From positions 11,231,201-11,295,200 of the forward strand of contig JABAKD010000013.1 in the NCBI GenBank assembly GCA_012845835.1: a stretch of DNA of 64,000 nt, given 5' to 3'. Position numbers and translations under genes: made by a program. This stretch comes from Undaria pinnatifida. Lineage: Eukaryota > Sar > Phaeophyceae > Laminariales > Alariaceae. The notes beneath the pieces were generated by a model. That model was not told the DNA's origin. It saw only the letters and a list, made by a program, of their open reading frames with translations, and did no database searches. Below, in pieces: positions 11,169 through 21,267 of the stretch (position 1 is its first letter; the number at the start of each line of letters is the position of its first letter).

Positions 11169-11324
11169 AGAATGCTGGTGGTGGCACTTTTTAGCGAGTG
11201 TCGTGTTGAGCTTCCCTCGGTTTCCTTCTCCTTTCTGGGAACGTTCGTTTTGAGGGGTTCAACGTTGAAGCTTGTGCTGTACGTCGATGGACGACGGCAA
11301 CAATAACAATAGACCAAGGCTGCG

Positions 11325-11560
11325 GTGGGGGGGGGGGGTGTTAATACCCCAATTTTCACCGCCGCTTTTCAGTCACTGGTACGAGTGGCTCCGTATCTCA
11401 CGGTCAAAAACGACTCGAGGCGATCTGTTCGGCGCAGCACAGCTTACCTTCCTGTCGTCGCGGAGTTAAAACAGCGCGAAAGGTTAAGGCCGCGAAAGGA
11501 ACAGCGGGGTCACTCGCCGCGAACGACCCCGAGCCACAGCCAAAAAACCCCCAAAAATTA
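11325..11560. mobile_element. MITE-like family F copy
   Basis: Contains GTACGAGTGGCTCCGTATCTCACGG and ends near GGGGTCACTCGCCGCGAACGACCCC, as in the 874-1182 copy. Followed by C-rich low-complexity sequence to 11,600. Confidence 0.45.
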
Positions 11561-11639
11561 TCCCCCCGCCCTTCCCCCCCCCCCCCTTCCCCCCCCCCTC
11601 CGTCTCGAAAGGGATGCGTGGTCAATGGTCGAATGACTA

Positions 11640-11760
11640 AGGCGAGCAACAAATTGAGTACGCCCCCCCTTAACATGCCCCCCCTAGCATACCCCCCTTA
11701 ACATGCCCCCATTGACATGCCCCATTAACATGCTCCCGTTAACATGCCCCCCCCACACAC
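11640..11760. repeat. Short tandem repeat TTAACATGCCCCC, about 7 units
   Basis: Irregular 13-17 bp units built on TTAACATGCCCCC. Non-coding. Confidence 0.75.
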
Positions 11761-11784
11761 ACCGTATCCCGGGTCAATAGTGGG

Positions 11785-11870
11785 TGTGTACCATGGAACC
11801 AATTAGTGAGTACCGGGAGAACCCTCCGCTTTCGTTGAAACCGAGGCCATCACTCTCCGCCGTCACAAAG
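11785..11870 (-). pseudogene. Decayed copy of the exon 25 donor region
   Basis: Parallels 12,250-12,340 base for base over most of its length (TGGAACCA, CTCCGCTTTCGT, GGCCATCACTCTCC). The donor CAG|GTATGT of exon 25 is CATGGTAC here, and a stop codon has appeared just before it. It lies in the downstream intron, about 470 bp from the real exon. Confidence 0.75.
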
Positions 11871-12059
11871 GTTTACTCAATTATTTATACCCGGTACTTC
11901 TTGGTGTTGTATTCGATTAAATGGTGATGTCACCCCTCGCGGCCATCACCGAAACATTCTTGGCGAGTTATCCCGCGATAGGAGTCGTCGTCGGCTTTTC
12001 TTCACAAGTGAGGACATACCGGTTATTTCTGATACTCTCGCGAGAAATTTTCTTCTTCT

Positions 12060-12215
12060 TAGGACTAGCGCGTAGGATTTGTTGGACGGATTTTTGCGCG
12101 AACGAATGCCTTCGAAGGCATGTTTCGGTCGGGCGAGATATTGAGCTCCTCCTGTTAGGAGAGTCATAGAAAATTCTTAGAATCTGCTGCACGCCTGGAT
12201 GACTCACTCTCATGC
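12060..12215. mobile_element. Dispersed repeat family G
   Basis: Shares GCCTTCGAAGGCATGTTTCGG, GATATTGAGCTCCTC, AGAATCTGCTGCACNCCT and GATGACTC with 2560-2700 (reverse), 25735-25860, 56160-56290 and 59240-59420 (reverse). No coding capacity. Probably a MITE. Confidence 0.5.
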
Positions 12216-12262
12216 CCTACGTGTCAATTCACAACCTAATCGACGTGCACACGTCGACATAC

Positions 12263-12417
12263 CTGGAACCAGTTCATGAGCTGCGGATTTTCCTCCGCTT
12301 TCGTCACGACCGCCATCACTCTCCGTCGCTCCGAGGCAGGCTCGAGTCCTAGCTTGAGCAGCTTCGCTTCACCCTCCGCTCCCGATGCCCCCCCCGACGT
12401 TGCCCCACCCCGGCGTC
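12263..12417 (-). CDS. Exon 25
   Basis: 155 nt ending at a textbook donor (TTCCAG|GTATGT), phase 0. The acceptor is taken as GGCTTAG at 12,418, which gives a Gly-rich start, then GEAKLLKLGLEPASERRRVM and AEENPQLMNWFQ. GCGGAG at 12,376 is an alternative in-phase acceptor. The acceptor side abuts the 175-bp satellite, which may have disturbed it and explains why the phase does not match exon 24. A decayed copy of the donor half lies at 11,785-11,870. Confidence 0.6.
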
Positions 12418-12429
12418 CTAAGCCCGCAG

Positions 12430-13150
12430 TAGTAGTTGCCCCGGGTGTGGTATGCTTACAGGCCCCCCCGAGGAGCCAATTGCGGAAAGTAGCACACCTT
12501 TTTCGTTGTCGTTGTGATGGGAGATACATCAGGTGTCAGGTACGGTGCGGAATCAGGGGATAAATTAAAACACCATTTACTATGTACCGCTCTCAATACA
12601 CTAGCTTTGCCTCGGGTGTGGTATTTCTTACCGCCCGCCGAACACCTCACGCCGCTTCGCGCTTGGTGCAAGCAATGTCTGCCTGGTTGGTGAAACCCGA
12701 CGTGCTCCGTCCCGGCATAGTAGGTATGCGAGGGTCTATGGTCGTAAAACTACGGCCATGCACAAACTGAGTACACCCCCCCCCCCCCCCCGAGGAGCCA
12801 ATTGCGGAAAGTAGCACAGCTTTTGGATGTCGTTGTGATAGGGCATGCATCAAGTTTCAGGGCTACGGCGAGGGATTTGAGGACGAAATCAAACATATTT
12901 CATTGTGTACCGCTACAAGTACATTAGCTTTGCCCCGGGTGTGATATTTCTTACCCCCCCCCCCCCCCCCCGAAGGAACCAGTTACGGCGAAGAGCACAC
13001 CTTTTTCGTTGTCGCTGTGATGGGACATGCATCATGTTCAGGGTTTCGGCGCGGCATTTGGGAATAAATATAATAACCAAATAGTATGTACTGCTGTCAG
13101 TACGTTAGCTTTGCCCCGGGTGTGGTATTTCTTACCCCCCCCCCCCTATA
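12430..13150. repeat. Satellite of about 175-180 bp units with poly-C ends
   Basis: Repeated landmarks GCCCCGGGTGTGGTATTTCTTA, a run of 7-14 C, then GAGGAGCCAATTGCGGAAAGTAGCAC and TGTCGTTGTGATGGGAC. Start points of 'GCCCCGGGTGTG' fall at about 12,437, 12,609, 12,931 and 13,111, with one unit interrupted by a family C repeat (12,640-12,785). Further units at 14,290-14,520. A related unit starts at about 13,930, directly fused to the tRNA-like part of a TRIM element. Confidence 0.75.
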
Positions 13151-13655
13151 TTGTAAATAGGTTGGGTTGCCGTCGGCTGGCAACGACACTGAGCAAAAGG
13201 CCGCTCAGTACACGAGCTAGACCACCAGAGTACAATTTTTCTTTCTAGCGATCGATCACAGCTGGAGGTCGAATTAGATCATTTGTACGCGGTGGAGAAT
13301 TGTTACTCCGCACAAGGGGATCAATCGTACCAGGTGGTGTTTACGGTAAGGCACCGACGAGGCAGTTACATAGTTCTTCCATTGCTGTCTCTGGAAGTGA
13401 CCATACCGGGAATTAAAATTAGCTCTCTGAAGCTGTCATCCATATACAAGTCCGCCTCACAAGCGGCTCTTAGTAGGATGCAGCTCACCCTTCATGCACC
13501 TCGCCGAACACCTCACGGCGCTTCGCGCTTGGTGCAAGCAACGTCTGCCTAGTCGGTGAAAACCCGACATGCTCCGTCCCCGCATCGTATGGATGCGAGG
13601 GTCTATACCATATGGTCATACCACTACGGCCATGCATGAATATCGAGTACACCTT
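13150..13655 (+). mobile_element. Composite repeat D+C, copy 1
   Basis: Block D (TTGGCACCG/GTCGGCTGGCAACGAC, GAGCTAGAC, TTAGATCAT, GGTGGAGAA..TTACTCCGCACAAGGGGA, GGTAAGGCACC, GAGGCAGTTACATAGT, GCTGTCTCTGG) is followed by block C (CACCTCACGGCGCTTCGCGC, TGGTGCAAGCAA, GTCTGCCT, CGACGTGCTCCGTCCC). The same order occurs at 62,140-62,700. Non-coding. Confidence 0.65.
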
Positions 13656-13658
13656 CCC

Positions 13659-13945
13659 GTTAAAGTATTAGTGGGGTATTAGTCCGTCTGACCACTCGCA
13701 AAAGGTTAACCAATAGCTTACCCAAACCACGCTTTGTAACACCCCCCGCCCCACTGAAACGGCGGGACACCAGGTCGGCCGGATATACGGGCGGACCTGT
13801 CAATATCCAAGCGGTTTCATTTCCTGGGGATACCGGAGAGAGTATTTTTCAAGTTCGACATGGGGAAAGTCTGAAAAGGTTTATTATTGTGGATGGTGGG
13901 ATTTGAACCCACGACATTTCGCCCCGAGGGGCCAAGCGCCGAATG
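13659..13945 (-). mobile_element. Partial TRIM element: one LTR, internal domain and tRNA-like end
   Basis: The plus strand reads LTR (13,659-13,741, ending TTTGTAACA), then CCCACTGAAACGGCGGGAC..GGATATACGGGCGGACC, CCAAGCGGTTTCATTTCCTGGGG. It then reads the complement of a tRNA 3' half (TGGGATTTGAACCCACGAC). The second LTR is missing and a satellite unit begins instead. Same family as the complete element at 46,773-47,148. Confidence 0.7.
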
Positions 13946-14094
13946 TAGCACAGCTCGTCGTTGTGAGGGGCATGAATGCACCATGTCCGGGGGAATGGCG
14001 TGGGATTTCTACGGAGACATCCAACAGCCAATTGTTATGATTATGTGCCGCTATCAGTATATTACTCATTATTATTGCCCTCCGACAATGAAGC

Positions 14095-14280
14095 GTACAT
14101 GCCGTTCCGATATAGATCGAGTATCCTTCCTTAAAGCATAGTATCTATGAAGTCGAACAACCCCTCCATAGAATTTGTGAGCGGTATCTTCTGCCAACCA
14201 TTTCCCCTTTTCCTTTCCCCGCATCTTCTTCTTTTATCTACTGATTCCTTTCTTTTCCTACATATGTTTTAGCTATTAAT
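14095..14280. mobile_element. MITE family B, reverse copy
   Basis: Reverse complement of the 7985-8135 copy, recognisable by CCGATATAGATCGAGTATCCTTCC, TAGTATCT, GGTATCTTCTGCCAACCATTT and TTATCTACT. Non-coding. Confidence 0.5.
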
Positions 14281-14649
14281 ACTTAGCAAGCTTTCACATT
14301 CCATAGTTTCCCCGGGTATGCTATTTTTACCACACACCCCAATGAGCCAAGTGTGAACGCGGAACGTAATACACAATTTCCTTGTGATATGGGTGTGCAT
14401 GCATCTCAGGCCCAGGATTCACGGTGCGGGATTCTGGAAGACATTTCATGAATAATTTACTGGCTGTACCGCTATCCGTATTAATGGTTGCCCAGGGTGT
14501 AGTTATATATATTTTACTAGTCGTACGGCCACAACTCCTTCCGTCGCGCTTGATCTGCGTTGCCCGCAAAGGTAGGGTAGGTGTAGCAGGCATCTCTACA
14601 CCACCCCAGGGAACTGTGGCGCTATTCCTATCGATGACAGGTCACTCAC

Positions 14650-14858
14650 AAGTTAGACGAAGAAGGCGTTCCGCGCGTGCCGCTCTTTCCCAAGAGGGAT
14701 GCTGCATTGTTCCCCGCTTTAACACCGCCCCCGCCTCCACCACCCCCACGAGAAGCGGCCAACCGCGCTAATGCCTTCGCGGCGCCCGCTGCGACTCGCC
14801 GGGCGTCTGGCGGTGGTACTCCGACGCGCAGAAGCCACATTTCTACTGTCAACCCCTC
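14650..14858 (-). CDS. Exon 24
   Basis: 209 nt. The acceptor ATCAG lies behind a long C tract (14,880-14,910 on the plus strand is G-rich), and the donor is AACTT|GTGAGT. It encodes EGLTVEMWLLRVGVPPPDAR, then an Ala/Arg helix (GAAKALARLAASR), a run of eight or more glycines and a Ser-rich tail. It starts in phase 0 as required after exon 23 and ends with two extra bases. 'MWLLRVGV' after the exon 23 helices could be the end of a second SAM-like fold, but this is weak. Confidence 0.7.
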
Positions 14859-15040
14859 CTGATGTTCATATGCGTCGGGTGGGGGCGGGGGGGGGGAGGG
14901 GGGGGGCGAGACGTTTCAGGAGAAGTTGTGTGACACGACCAAAAAAGCACTAACAGGAGTAGTTCACTACCGGATCGCAACGTTTCGGCAATGCTCTCAA
15001 GTCTTCCTTCAGATCTCTCAACTTGAGCGACCCGAACAAC

Positions 15041-15118
15041 ACCTGACCCGACCCGAGTCGACCCGTGACTTTTTGAAAGCGTCATGACCCGACCCGCAGG
15101 CCGGGTCATGACCCGTGA
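15041..15118. repeat. CCCGA-rich palindromic seed related to the 20-kb array
   Basis: Contains GACCCGACCCGAGTCGACCC and an inverted pair GTCATGACCCGACCCGCAGG / CCGGGTCATGACCCGTG. The same words (CCGGGTCATGACCCGTGAA) occur beside the large arrays at 21,035-21,060 and at 55,360-55,600, so a dispersed element seems to carry the CCCGA motif. Confidence 0.6.
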
Positions 15119-15191
15119 AAAAAAAATGGCCAAAACGTGCTACTTGTATCGTAGCGCAACGCGTCCCCAAGATGTTGGTAGACGTGTATAC

Positions 15192-15357
15192 CTCTTCGTG
15201 TCCGATCCAGGCGTGCGCCGAGGCCTCGTTGATGCACGCGATCCCCAGACCCGTCATGCTCTGCTCCGACAGCTGAGCGCGGAAAGCCTTCCTGCCCTGG
15301 AGACCCGCCCACGAAGCCTGGATCTTGCGAGCCGCTCCGACTTCGTCGAAGGTGTAC
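15192..15357 (-). CDS. Exon 23: IQ motif
   Basis: 166 nt, donor GAAGAG|GTATAC, acceptor CTTTAAG. Starts with one base that completes an AGG codon with exon 22. The frame gives YTFDEVGA, then a clear IQ motif ARKIQASWAGLQGRKAF (Ile, Gln, Gly and basic residues in place), then helices with GIACINEASAHAWIGHEE. IQ motifs bind calmodulin or myosin-type light chains. In phase with exons 22 and 24, and free of stops. Confidence 0.85.
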
Positions 15358-15467
15358 CTTAAAGATGGCGAATACCAGATGATATATTATGTTTTTTGCG
15401 TATGGCATCCGACAATACATCTATCTATCCAGTTTCGTTGTTGGACTCTTTCACCATCGTTAGGTGA

Positions 15468-15754
15468 AGGCACGTGATACGGTAGAGGTAGCATTTTTCG
15501 CCTCAATTTTTTTCTGGATGACGGGGCTCCTTGACTCAAAATCGTGGGATATACACCATTTTTTTATTGCATGAAAAATCTCGCTGCGTATCTAGGCCAT
15601 GTTTTTTTTTTTGTATCCGGTGTCAGTTTATTTTCCTCAAAATCAGTTTTTTTGGGAGCGGTCTTAAGCTCCCAAACGGTCTTAACCTCCTCCAAAAGTG
15701 AGGGGTAGTATTAAGAAAAAAAGTGGTGCGCCTCTATTGTGGTACCCGTCTGAT
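15468..15754. mobile_element. MITE family A copy
   Basis: Left end CACGTGATACGGTAGAGGTA, right end GCGCCTCTATTGTGGTACCCGTC, with all interior family blocks present (GGGGCTCCTTGACTCAAAATC, CTAGGCCATG, CTCAAAATCAG, GGTCTTAAGCTCC twice). The following stretch 15,760-16,200 has no recognisable feature. Confidence 0.85.
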
Positions 15755-16440
15755 TTTTTTTTTCAACTAAAGATGTGAAGATGTGAAACTTTATCTAAAT
15801 TTCTAATTTCCACCTCCGAAGGGAGACGATAAGTGTATATGTATACCACCAGGTGCATAGAGGAGGGGTGGTGACAAGTAACTGATTCAAACTGTTAACA
15901 ACTCAAGGCATCAATTAAGTTCATGATCGAGGGAGACGATGATGCTCTGTTTCAAGACATTCATTTTTCTTTTGGTGTTAAGGTACGCTAGGATGTAATT
16001 TAATTCATGCATACTATCCCAAGACAATGCTTAACGTTTGATGTTATTAATAGAAGGAGACGGCATGCGGCGTGAGCGAGAATATCCAAAAAAAGAGATG
16101 ACGAAAAGATGACAATAGTAACAAAAACATCCAGACCCCAAAAAGTACCAGCATGAGACTACAATGTTTTACGAAGGGCCCCCCGCATGTAGACCAAGCT
16201 ATGAACTCGTCTGGGCTGGTCAGCGTTACTTGCCCGGCTACTGGGGCGATGGTTAATTGCTTCTACTTCAGTTTTTTCAAGAGTTTTCCCCCCACTTTAA
16301 CTTAAGGCACCTCCCGGTATTTCAGTACAACCAAACTCCGAAGGGGAAGCATAGTGTGCTACAGTACAATCCTGCCCATAGAGTGACTGAAGGTCGCCCC
16401 TAACGCGGAAGTTCATTGGCCAGAACGGCCAGCCGCAGAC

Positions 16441-16697
16441 CTGGGTCGGCCTCGAGTGTACGTTCCGGTCACTTCAGACTTCCACAGTTTTCCCGACGAG
16501 GTGTCGACTTCTTTGCATCCGAAGCGGGTCGCTTGGCGAGTGTATTCAATCTTGAAGGCAACCGCAACGCGCGGGCGAGTTTCTGCGATTAGCTTTGCCG
16601 CGGCCTCGATCATGCCTGCCGCCGCCGGGGAGAACCGATTTTGATCACCAGCGAAAACCGTATTTTTAACGAGGTTGTGAGCGTGGTACAGCTTACC
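16441..16697 (-). CDS. Exon 22
   Basis: 257 nt. Very good acceptor: pyrimidine tract CTTCTTCCCCTTCTAATACT, then GGCCCAG. Donor CCCAG|GTCTGC. It encodes GKLYHAHNLVKNTVFAGDQN, an Ala-rich helix (AAAGMIEAAAKLIAETRP) and a lysine-rich end (GKLWKSEVTGTYTRGRP). The two bases left over match the one-base start of exon 23. No domain recognised. The phase at its start (0) does not fit the full-length end of exon 21. Confidence 0.8.
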
Positions 16698-16969
16698 CTG
16701 GGCCGTTTGGAGTATTAGAAGGGGAAGAAGTTGAAACAAATGGAACGATTATTTTGTTTCCTCCTGCGCATGATTTTCTTCTTTTACGTATCCGTTTGAT
16801 TTTTTATTTCATGAGTTATCGACGTTAGTTTTGTTGTATGTATCCCGTCTTTTGTTTCCCTTCTGTCTAGGATGTTTGTTATGCTTCATAATCGAGGTCG
16901 AATGCTCACATGCTGCGTGTTTCGTCCGATAGGTAAATGAAGCTCAAAAACAACCAATAGATGTCTTAC

Positions 16970-17304
16970 CTAGGCAAGCTAATGTATCCGCATCGCCACC
17001 GCCACCATCACCGTCGTCACGGGTGTCAGCGCGACCACCTCTCCCACCCATTGCGCGCTTTTTTCCAGACACCCCTCTTCCTCGGGTCGCGGAGACAGCC
17101 ACTCGGGAAGGATTTGCCCTTCTTCCATGGAGTTTGGAGTCAAGCCCCACCGTCTGCGGCTGCTGTGGTGTCGCCGTAGAGGCAGCGGCAGCGAGATAAG
17201 CTTCCTCGGCTTTTCTCACGCGGTCCTGCCAGGCAGACGTAACCTTAGCCCTGTTGTTTCGTGATAACGACGACGACGATAACGACGACGACGACAGGTC
17301 AGCC
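16970..17304 (-). CDS. Exon 21: Ser-rich linker and charged helix
   Basis: The frame encodes two runs of four serines, NNRAKVTSAWQDRVRKAEEA, an Ala-rich helix, then a Gly/Arg/Asp-rich tail, ending at CTAG|GTAAGA. Starting after TCCAAAAAAG gives phase agreement with exon 20. A stronger acceptor (CCCCCCGCCCAG, start 17,332) also exists but does not fit exon 20. An internal donor (GACCGC|GTGAGA) would give agreement with exon 22, so the exact 3' end is open. RGG-like tails often bind RNA, but that is only suggestive here. Confidence 0.6.
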
Positions 17305-18379
17305 CTTTTTTGGAACTGCATTCCGTTTTTTTCTGGGCGGGGGGGGGGAAGAAACAGGCTTGAAATTAGAGTCGATTTTGTTTTTGGATATTTAATTATG
17401 GGGCTAACCTCTTTGGCACTGCAGCAACGTTTTTCAAACCAAAAAGAAACTACTTTAAACCCCGAAAAAGCGATTCTGAAACAAATCGAAAGCACCTTAA
17501 TTCTGACGAACAAAACCCACGCCTGCCTGCAAGTATACCAAAAAAAAAGTATTAAGAAACAAGAATGACGAAATTCCGATTAGTTTATGTTAAGAAGCCC
17601 CCGTCTTTCAGAAAATATTTTAGCCAAAAAGTGGTATACCTCCTTTGTCGATTAAAACAGGAAGTGCACAAAGAGAAGCAACTGCACACGTGTTAACACC
17701 GAGCACCTTCCAGCCCACCACAACATGCTATGGCCATGGCAGCACCTCGGTGTTGTACATGCTTAAGGAACTCCAAGCGTAACCTCAACACTGATTTACG
17801 TAAGTACGAAATATTACCGCGATGAGCAATGTCATGGTCTATCGTACCGTACAGTAGATTCATGCGGATAGTTATGTAACACACACGACGCATGCCACGG
17901 TGGAGGCACGCCAACATCTTTTGTGGAGCTCCTAAGCTTAGAAACTCTGTACATCTCCCAAACACCGGTTGGGGGCGAAGGGAGGGGTGATAACACCTCC
18001 ATCGTAGCACGTGTCGTTGGAATTAAAGCCATTTTTTTTCCTTGGTAGCCAAGGGGGTTAAGAGAGAGCCCAAGGCTAAGGTCGAGTAGGGGGGGGTGTC
18101 AAGGAATCCGTGAGGGGGAGCGTAGGGTTGTCGGTGTTGGGAAGCGCTATCCTCGTGGTTCCTGGTGTCTTTATTCATTTCTCCGTTGGCTCGCTACATA
18201 GAAACAAGGCGGACAATAGCACACTCTGGGGAAAAGTGTATAGAGCAGGCCGTGAACAAAGGGGGGTGTCCAGCATGCACCATCACCGTCACTTACGTTC
18301 TCGCCCATGTGTGATGGCCTTGACGGAACTGCTGAGGCACCTACTATCGTCTTGTTTCACCACGGTTTCACATCGAATC

Positions 18380-18461
18380 CATACACTGTGGTGAGCTAAA
18401 GCTTTATTTTTCCCCATCCGCCGGAGGATAAAAAAAAAAAAAAAAAAAAAACATACACTGT
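18380..18461 (+). mobile_element. Very short poly(A) retroposon with perfect 10-bp target site duplication
   Basis: CATACACTGT occurs directly at 18,380-18,389 and again at 18,452-18,461. Between them lie only about 40 bp of the CCGGCGGATGGGG family end, in the orientation TTCCCCATCCGCCGGAGGAT, plus an A22 tract. This is the structure expected from target-primed reverse transcription with strong 5' truncation, and it defines the 3' end of this family. Confidence 0.85.
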
Positions 18462-18672
18462 TCATCTACCGAGAGCACTGCATAACAGGGTTGTACTATT
18501 AAATAGTCGACTACTTGTCACTTTTAGGGCTTCTTTGTTCAGCGACTCAGAGAACCTACATGAAGCCCTTCTCTTTGTGATAAAACAAGATAGCCAAAGA
18601 GCATCCACAGGCAGGGTGCCCTGGGCCGTAACACGGCGCAGGTCTGGTCTGGGCAAGACCGTGGGTACACAC

Positions 18673-18758
18673 CTGCGCTGCCGTAGGAATTTAATGCGGG
18701 CACGTCGTAGTGCTGACAGCTGTGACGCTTTCGTATTAACAGCGTCGATGGCGGCCAC
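18673..18758 (-). CDS. Exon 20: degenerate IQ motif
   Basis: 86 nt. The acceptor TTGCCAG lies behind ACCTTCCCTTTCATCTTGTC, and the donor is GCGCAG|GTGTGT. It starts in phase 0 after exon 19 and ends with two bases. It encodes VAAIDAVNTKASQ and LSALRRARIKFLRQR, a basic amphipathic stretch resembling an IQ repeat without its Gly. Other frames over this region are also open, but only this one fits both splice phases. Confidence 0.65.
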
Positions 18759-19135
18759 CTGGCAACCACGGCGACAAGATGAAAGGGAAGGTATAGTTTC
18801 ATTACGACGCCGCCTCGGCAGCTCTAGCAAGCCACACACGGAATGGAACGACAAGTCCCCAACTACTCGGAGTTCCGATTCCGAACGACTGTTTTTCACG
18901 CGCGATTCGAGGGTAGATTGGCCATTGGGATGCGCTTTAATTTTTTCTCAAAGCTAGAGTTTGTTTTGTCGGTGAGGTACGTATGTAACTCCTCAAGGGA
19001 GGAAGGAGCCTCATAATTTCTAGGTGCACAGCCTACCGTAGCATGCACCACCAGCAACAACAATAACAACAACAATCGGCCTATTGTAGCACGCCTACAT
19101 TACATACTGTACAAAACTGAAACCAAATAATGCCT

Positions 19136-19180
19136 CCCGCGTGCGTCCTACATCCGCCCCTCTTTCGGGAAAGTGCGCTA
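19136..19180 (-). pseudogene. Decayed copy of the exon 19 donor region
   Basis: Matches 19,668-19,715 (CGTNTGTCCTACATCC, then CCTCTTTCGGGAAA). The strong donor GTGAGT has become GGGAGG. It lies in the intron downstream of the Tudor exon, about 530 bp away. Confidence 0.6.
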
Positions 19181-19389
19181 AGCGATTTCACAGGCGCACT
19201 ATAGAGGGGAACCGGCACTTCTCAGAACATATTCACCAACTGCGCTTGAGGAGCTAGTAAATACCCCACCCTCAAACAAATCGATTTTCATTAGAAAACA
19301 TAAAAAGTGCAACCCGACGAACAAATCTCATGGCCTAAGTGTACCCCCAACAACCGTAAGAAAGAAAAGTAGCTTTAGCAAAAACGAAA

Positions 19390-19510
19390 GAGAAATCTTT
19401 GGCAGAGGGTCATAGGAGAGATACTACTGCTTTGTAGAAGGATACTTGACTTATATGGGGACGACATCTACCCTACATTGTCGGAGGGCAATGACAATAA
19501 TAATCGTATT
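19390..19510. mobile_element. MITE family B copy
   Basis: Contains AGAGATACTACTGCTTTGTAGAAGG, TATATGGGGACGACATCTACCC and TTGTCGGAGGGCAATGACAATAATAAT, matching the copies at 7985 and 52,020. Non-coding. Confidence 0.55.
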
Positions 19511-19663
19511 GCAACACAAGAATTTGGGTCAAGAAACCCCCCTTCCGCCCCGTCATTGATGTTTTATTTTATGCCACAAAGCGTCTTCCCTATCGTAGCA
19601 GACGTCTCCGAGGGACCACCATCGTGCAAAACTGACAAGAGAAAACTCTCTTGTGAGACTCAC

Positions 19664-19784
19664 TCGTATGTGTCCTACATCCTTCCGCACCTCTTCGGGG
19701 AAAGGAGATATGTTGCCCCGCCTAACGACGTTCTCCACGTCCCCGTCGTCGTACTTCACACGGTAGGATAGGATGCGATCGTTT
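19664..19784 (-). CDS. Exon 19: C-terminal half of a Tudor-like domain
   Basis: 121 nt. The acceptor CTTGCAACAG is followed by one base completing an Arg codon with exon 18. The frame encodes NDRILS and YRVKYDDGDVENVVRRGNIS, the typical Tudor ending (Tyr-Asp-Asp-Gly-Asp, Glu, then the conserved 'NV' strand). Donor CGA|GTGAGT, phase 0. GAG|GTGCGG 18 bp earlier is an alternative in the same phase. Tudor domains bind methyl-Lys or methyl-Arg ligands through an aromatic cage. The plus-strand frame here is a shadow. Confidence 0.85.
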
Positions 19785-20197
19785 CTGTTGCAAGTTTAAA
19801 AAAAAAAAAAAAAGTAATGGGCGCATTCTTTTCTTAGGGTTGTTTCTTCTTGCTCGAAAAAAGACATCATGGTTGGGGAATTTTACGTGGAGAACAGGAT
19901 GCTGTTAGATCGTTGCGGCGTGCAGTGGGTTCATTCGTACCAGGCCTACTGCAACCAGCCGGCGAATCTCACCAAGGATACCCTTCCTGCGTTGACTTTC
20001 TGGCAATCAACACGGCTCTTTCTTGAAAAACATACCATGGGGGCATTTTTTGCAGGACGGAAGTTGGTATTTTACTGTCCGAAGAAAACAAGCATGGGAC
20101 ATACCAAGAACAGTAAATATACGATCTGTTCTTGTTTGAAAAAAATCAGGGCTTTTCATAGGCCGGATCACTTCTCGCGGGTCGGATCGGGTCAAGG

Positions 20198-20920
20198 TGA
20201 TCAGGCCCGACCCGACCCGACCCGACTCGACCCGACCCGACCCGACCCGACCCGACCCGACCCGACCCGACCCAATCCGACCCAACCCGACCCGACCCGA
20301 CCCGACCCGACCCGACCCGACCCGACCCGACCCAATCCGACCCGACCCGACCCGACCCGACCCGACCCGACCCGACCCGACCCGACCCGACCCGACCCGA
20401 CCCGACCCGACCCGACCCGACCCGACCCGACCCGACCCGACCCGACCCGACCCGACCCGACCCGACCCGACCCGACCCGACCCGACCCGACCCAATCCGA
20501 CCCGACCCGACCCGACCCGACCCGACCCAACCCGACCCGACCCGACCCGACCCGACCCGACCCGACCCGACCCGACCCGACCCGACCCGACCCGACCCGA
20601 CCCGACCCGACCCGACCCGACCCGACCCGACCCGACCCGACCCGACCCGACCCGACCCGACCCGACCCGACCCGACCCGACCCGACCCGACCCGACCCGA
20701 CCCGACCCGACCCGACCCGACCCGACCCGACCCGACCCGACCCGACCCGACCCGACCCGACCCGACCCGACCTGACCTGACCCGACCCGACCCGACATGG
20801 CCCGACCCGACCCGACCCGACCCGACCCGACCCGACCCGACCCGACCCGACCCGACCCGACATGGCCCGACCTGACCCGACCCGACATGGCCCCACCCGA
20901 CCCGACCCGACTCGACCCGT
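20198..20920. repeat. (CCCGA)n pentanucleotide array, more than 100 units
   Basis: Almost perfect CCCGA repeats with a few CCCAA variants, and CCCGACATGG units towards the right end. On the transcribed minus strand it reads (TCGGG)n, a chain of potential G-quadruplex motifs. It lies in the intron between the two Tudor exons. All long Asp-Pro-Thr-Arg or Gly-Arg frames over it are artefacts. Confidence 0.95.
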
Positions 20921-21267
20921 GACTACTTGAAAACCTCCTGACTCGATCCGATCTGATGTATGAGGTTTCGAACACCTCCTGACCCGACCTGACTCTACCC
21001 CAAGGATTTTTTAAACATGCTGACCGGACCCGCGGGCCGGGTCATGACCCGTGAACTGCCGTGGAAAAAAACGCAATTGAGATTTTTGCGTAGGATAAGA
21101 CACGGCCGTTTCTTTGTTTCAACAAGACAGCATGGGGCCCTATCGCGTAGGATGGAGTACGGCCGTTCCCTGTTTTCAGAAAATACAGCATGGGGAAATT
21201 TTGCGAAGGGACGGAAACAGCTGTTGTTGGACAAAAGCAAAATTTAGGATCGGGAAGATTGAGCGCG

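Noticed and set aside
18535-18957. Plus-strand 140-codon frame
   Set aside because: Overlaps exon 20, which fits both neighbouring phases. The plus frame has no motif.
19869-20020. Plus-strand frame starting MVGEFYVENRMLLDRCGVQW
   Set aside because: Looks protein-like for about 45 codons, but it lies in the Tudor intron on the opposite strand, runs into the array and has no family match or clear splice partners. Possibly an element remnant.
20007-20975. Reading frames of 190-320 codons over the CCCGA array on both strands
   Set aside because: All are translations of a pentanucleotide repeat, open in every frame, with no unique sequence or splice evidence.
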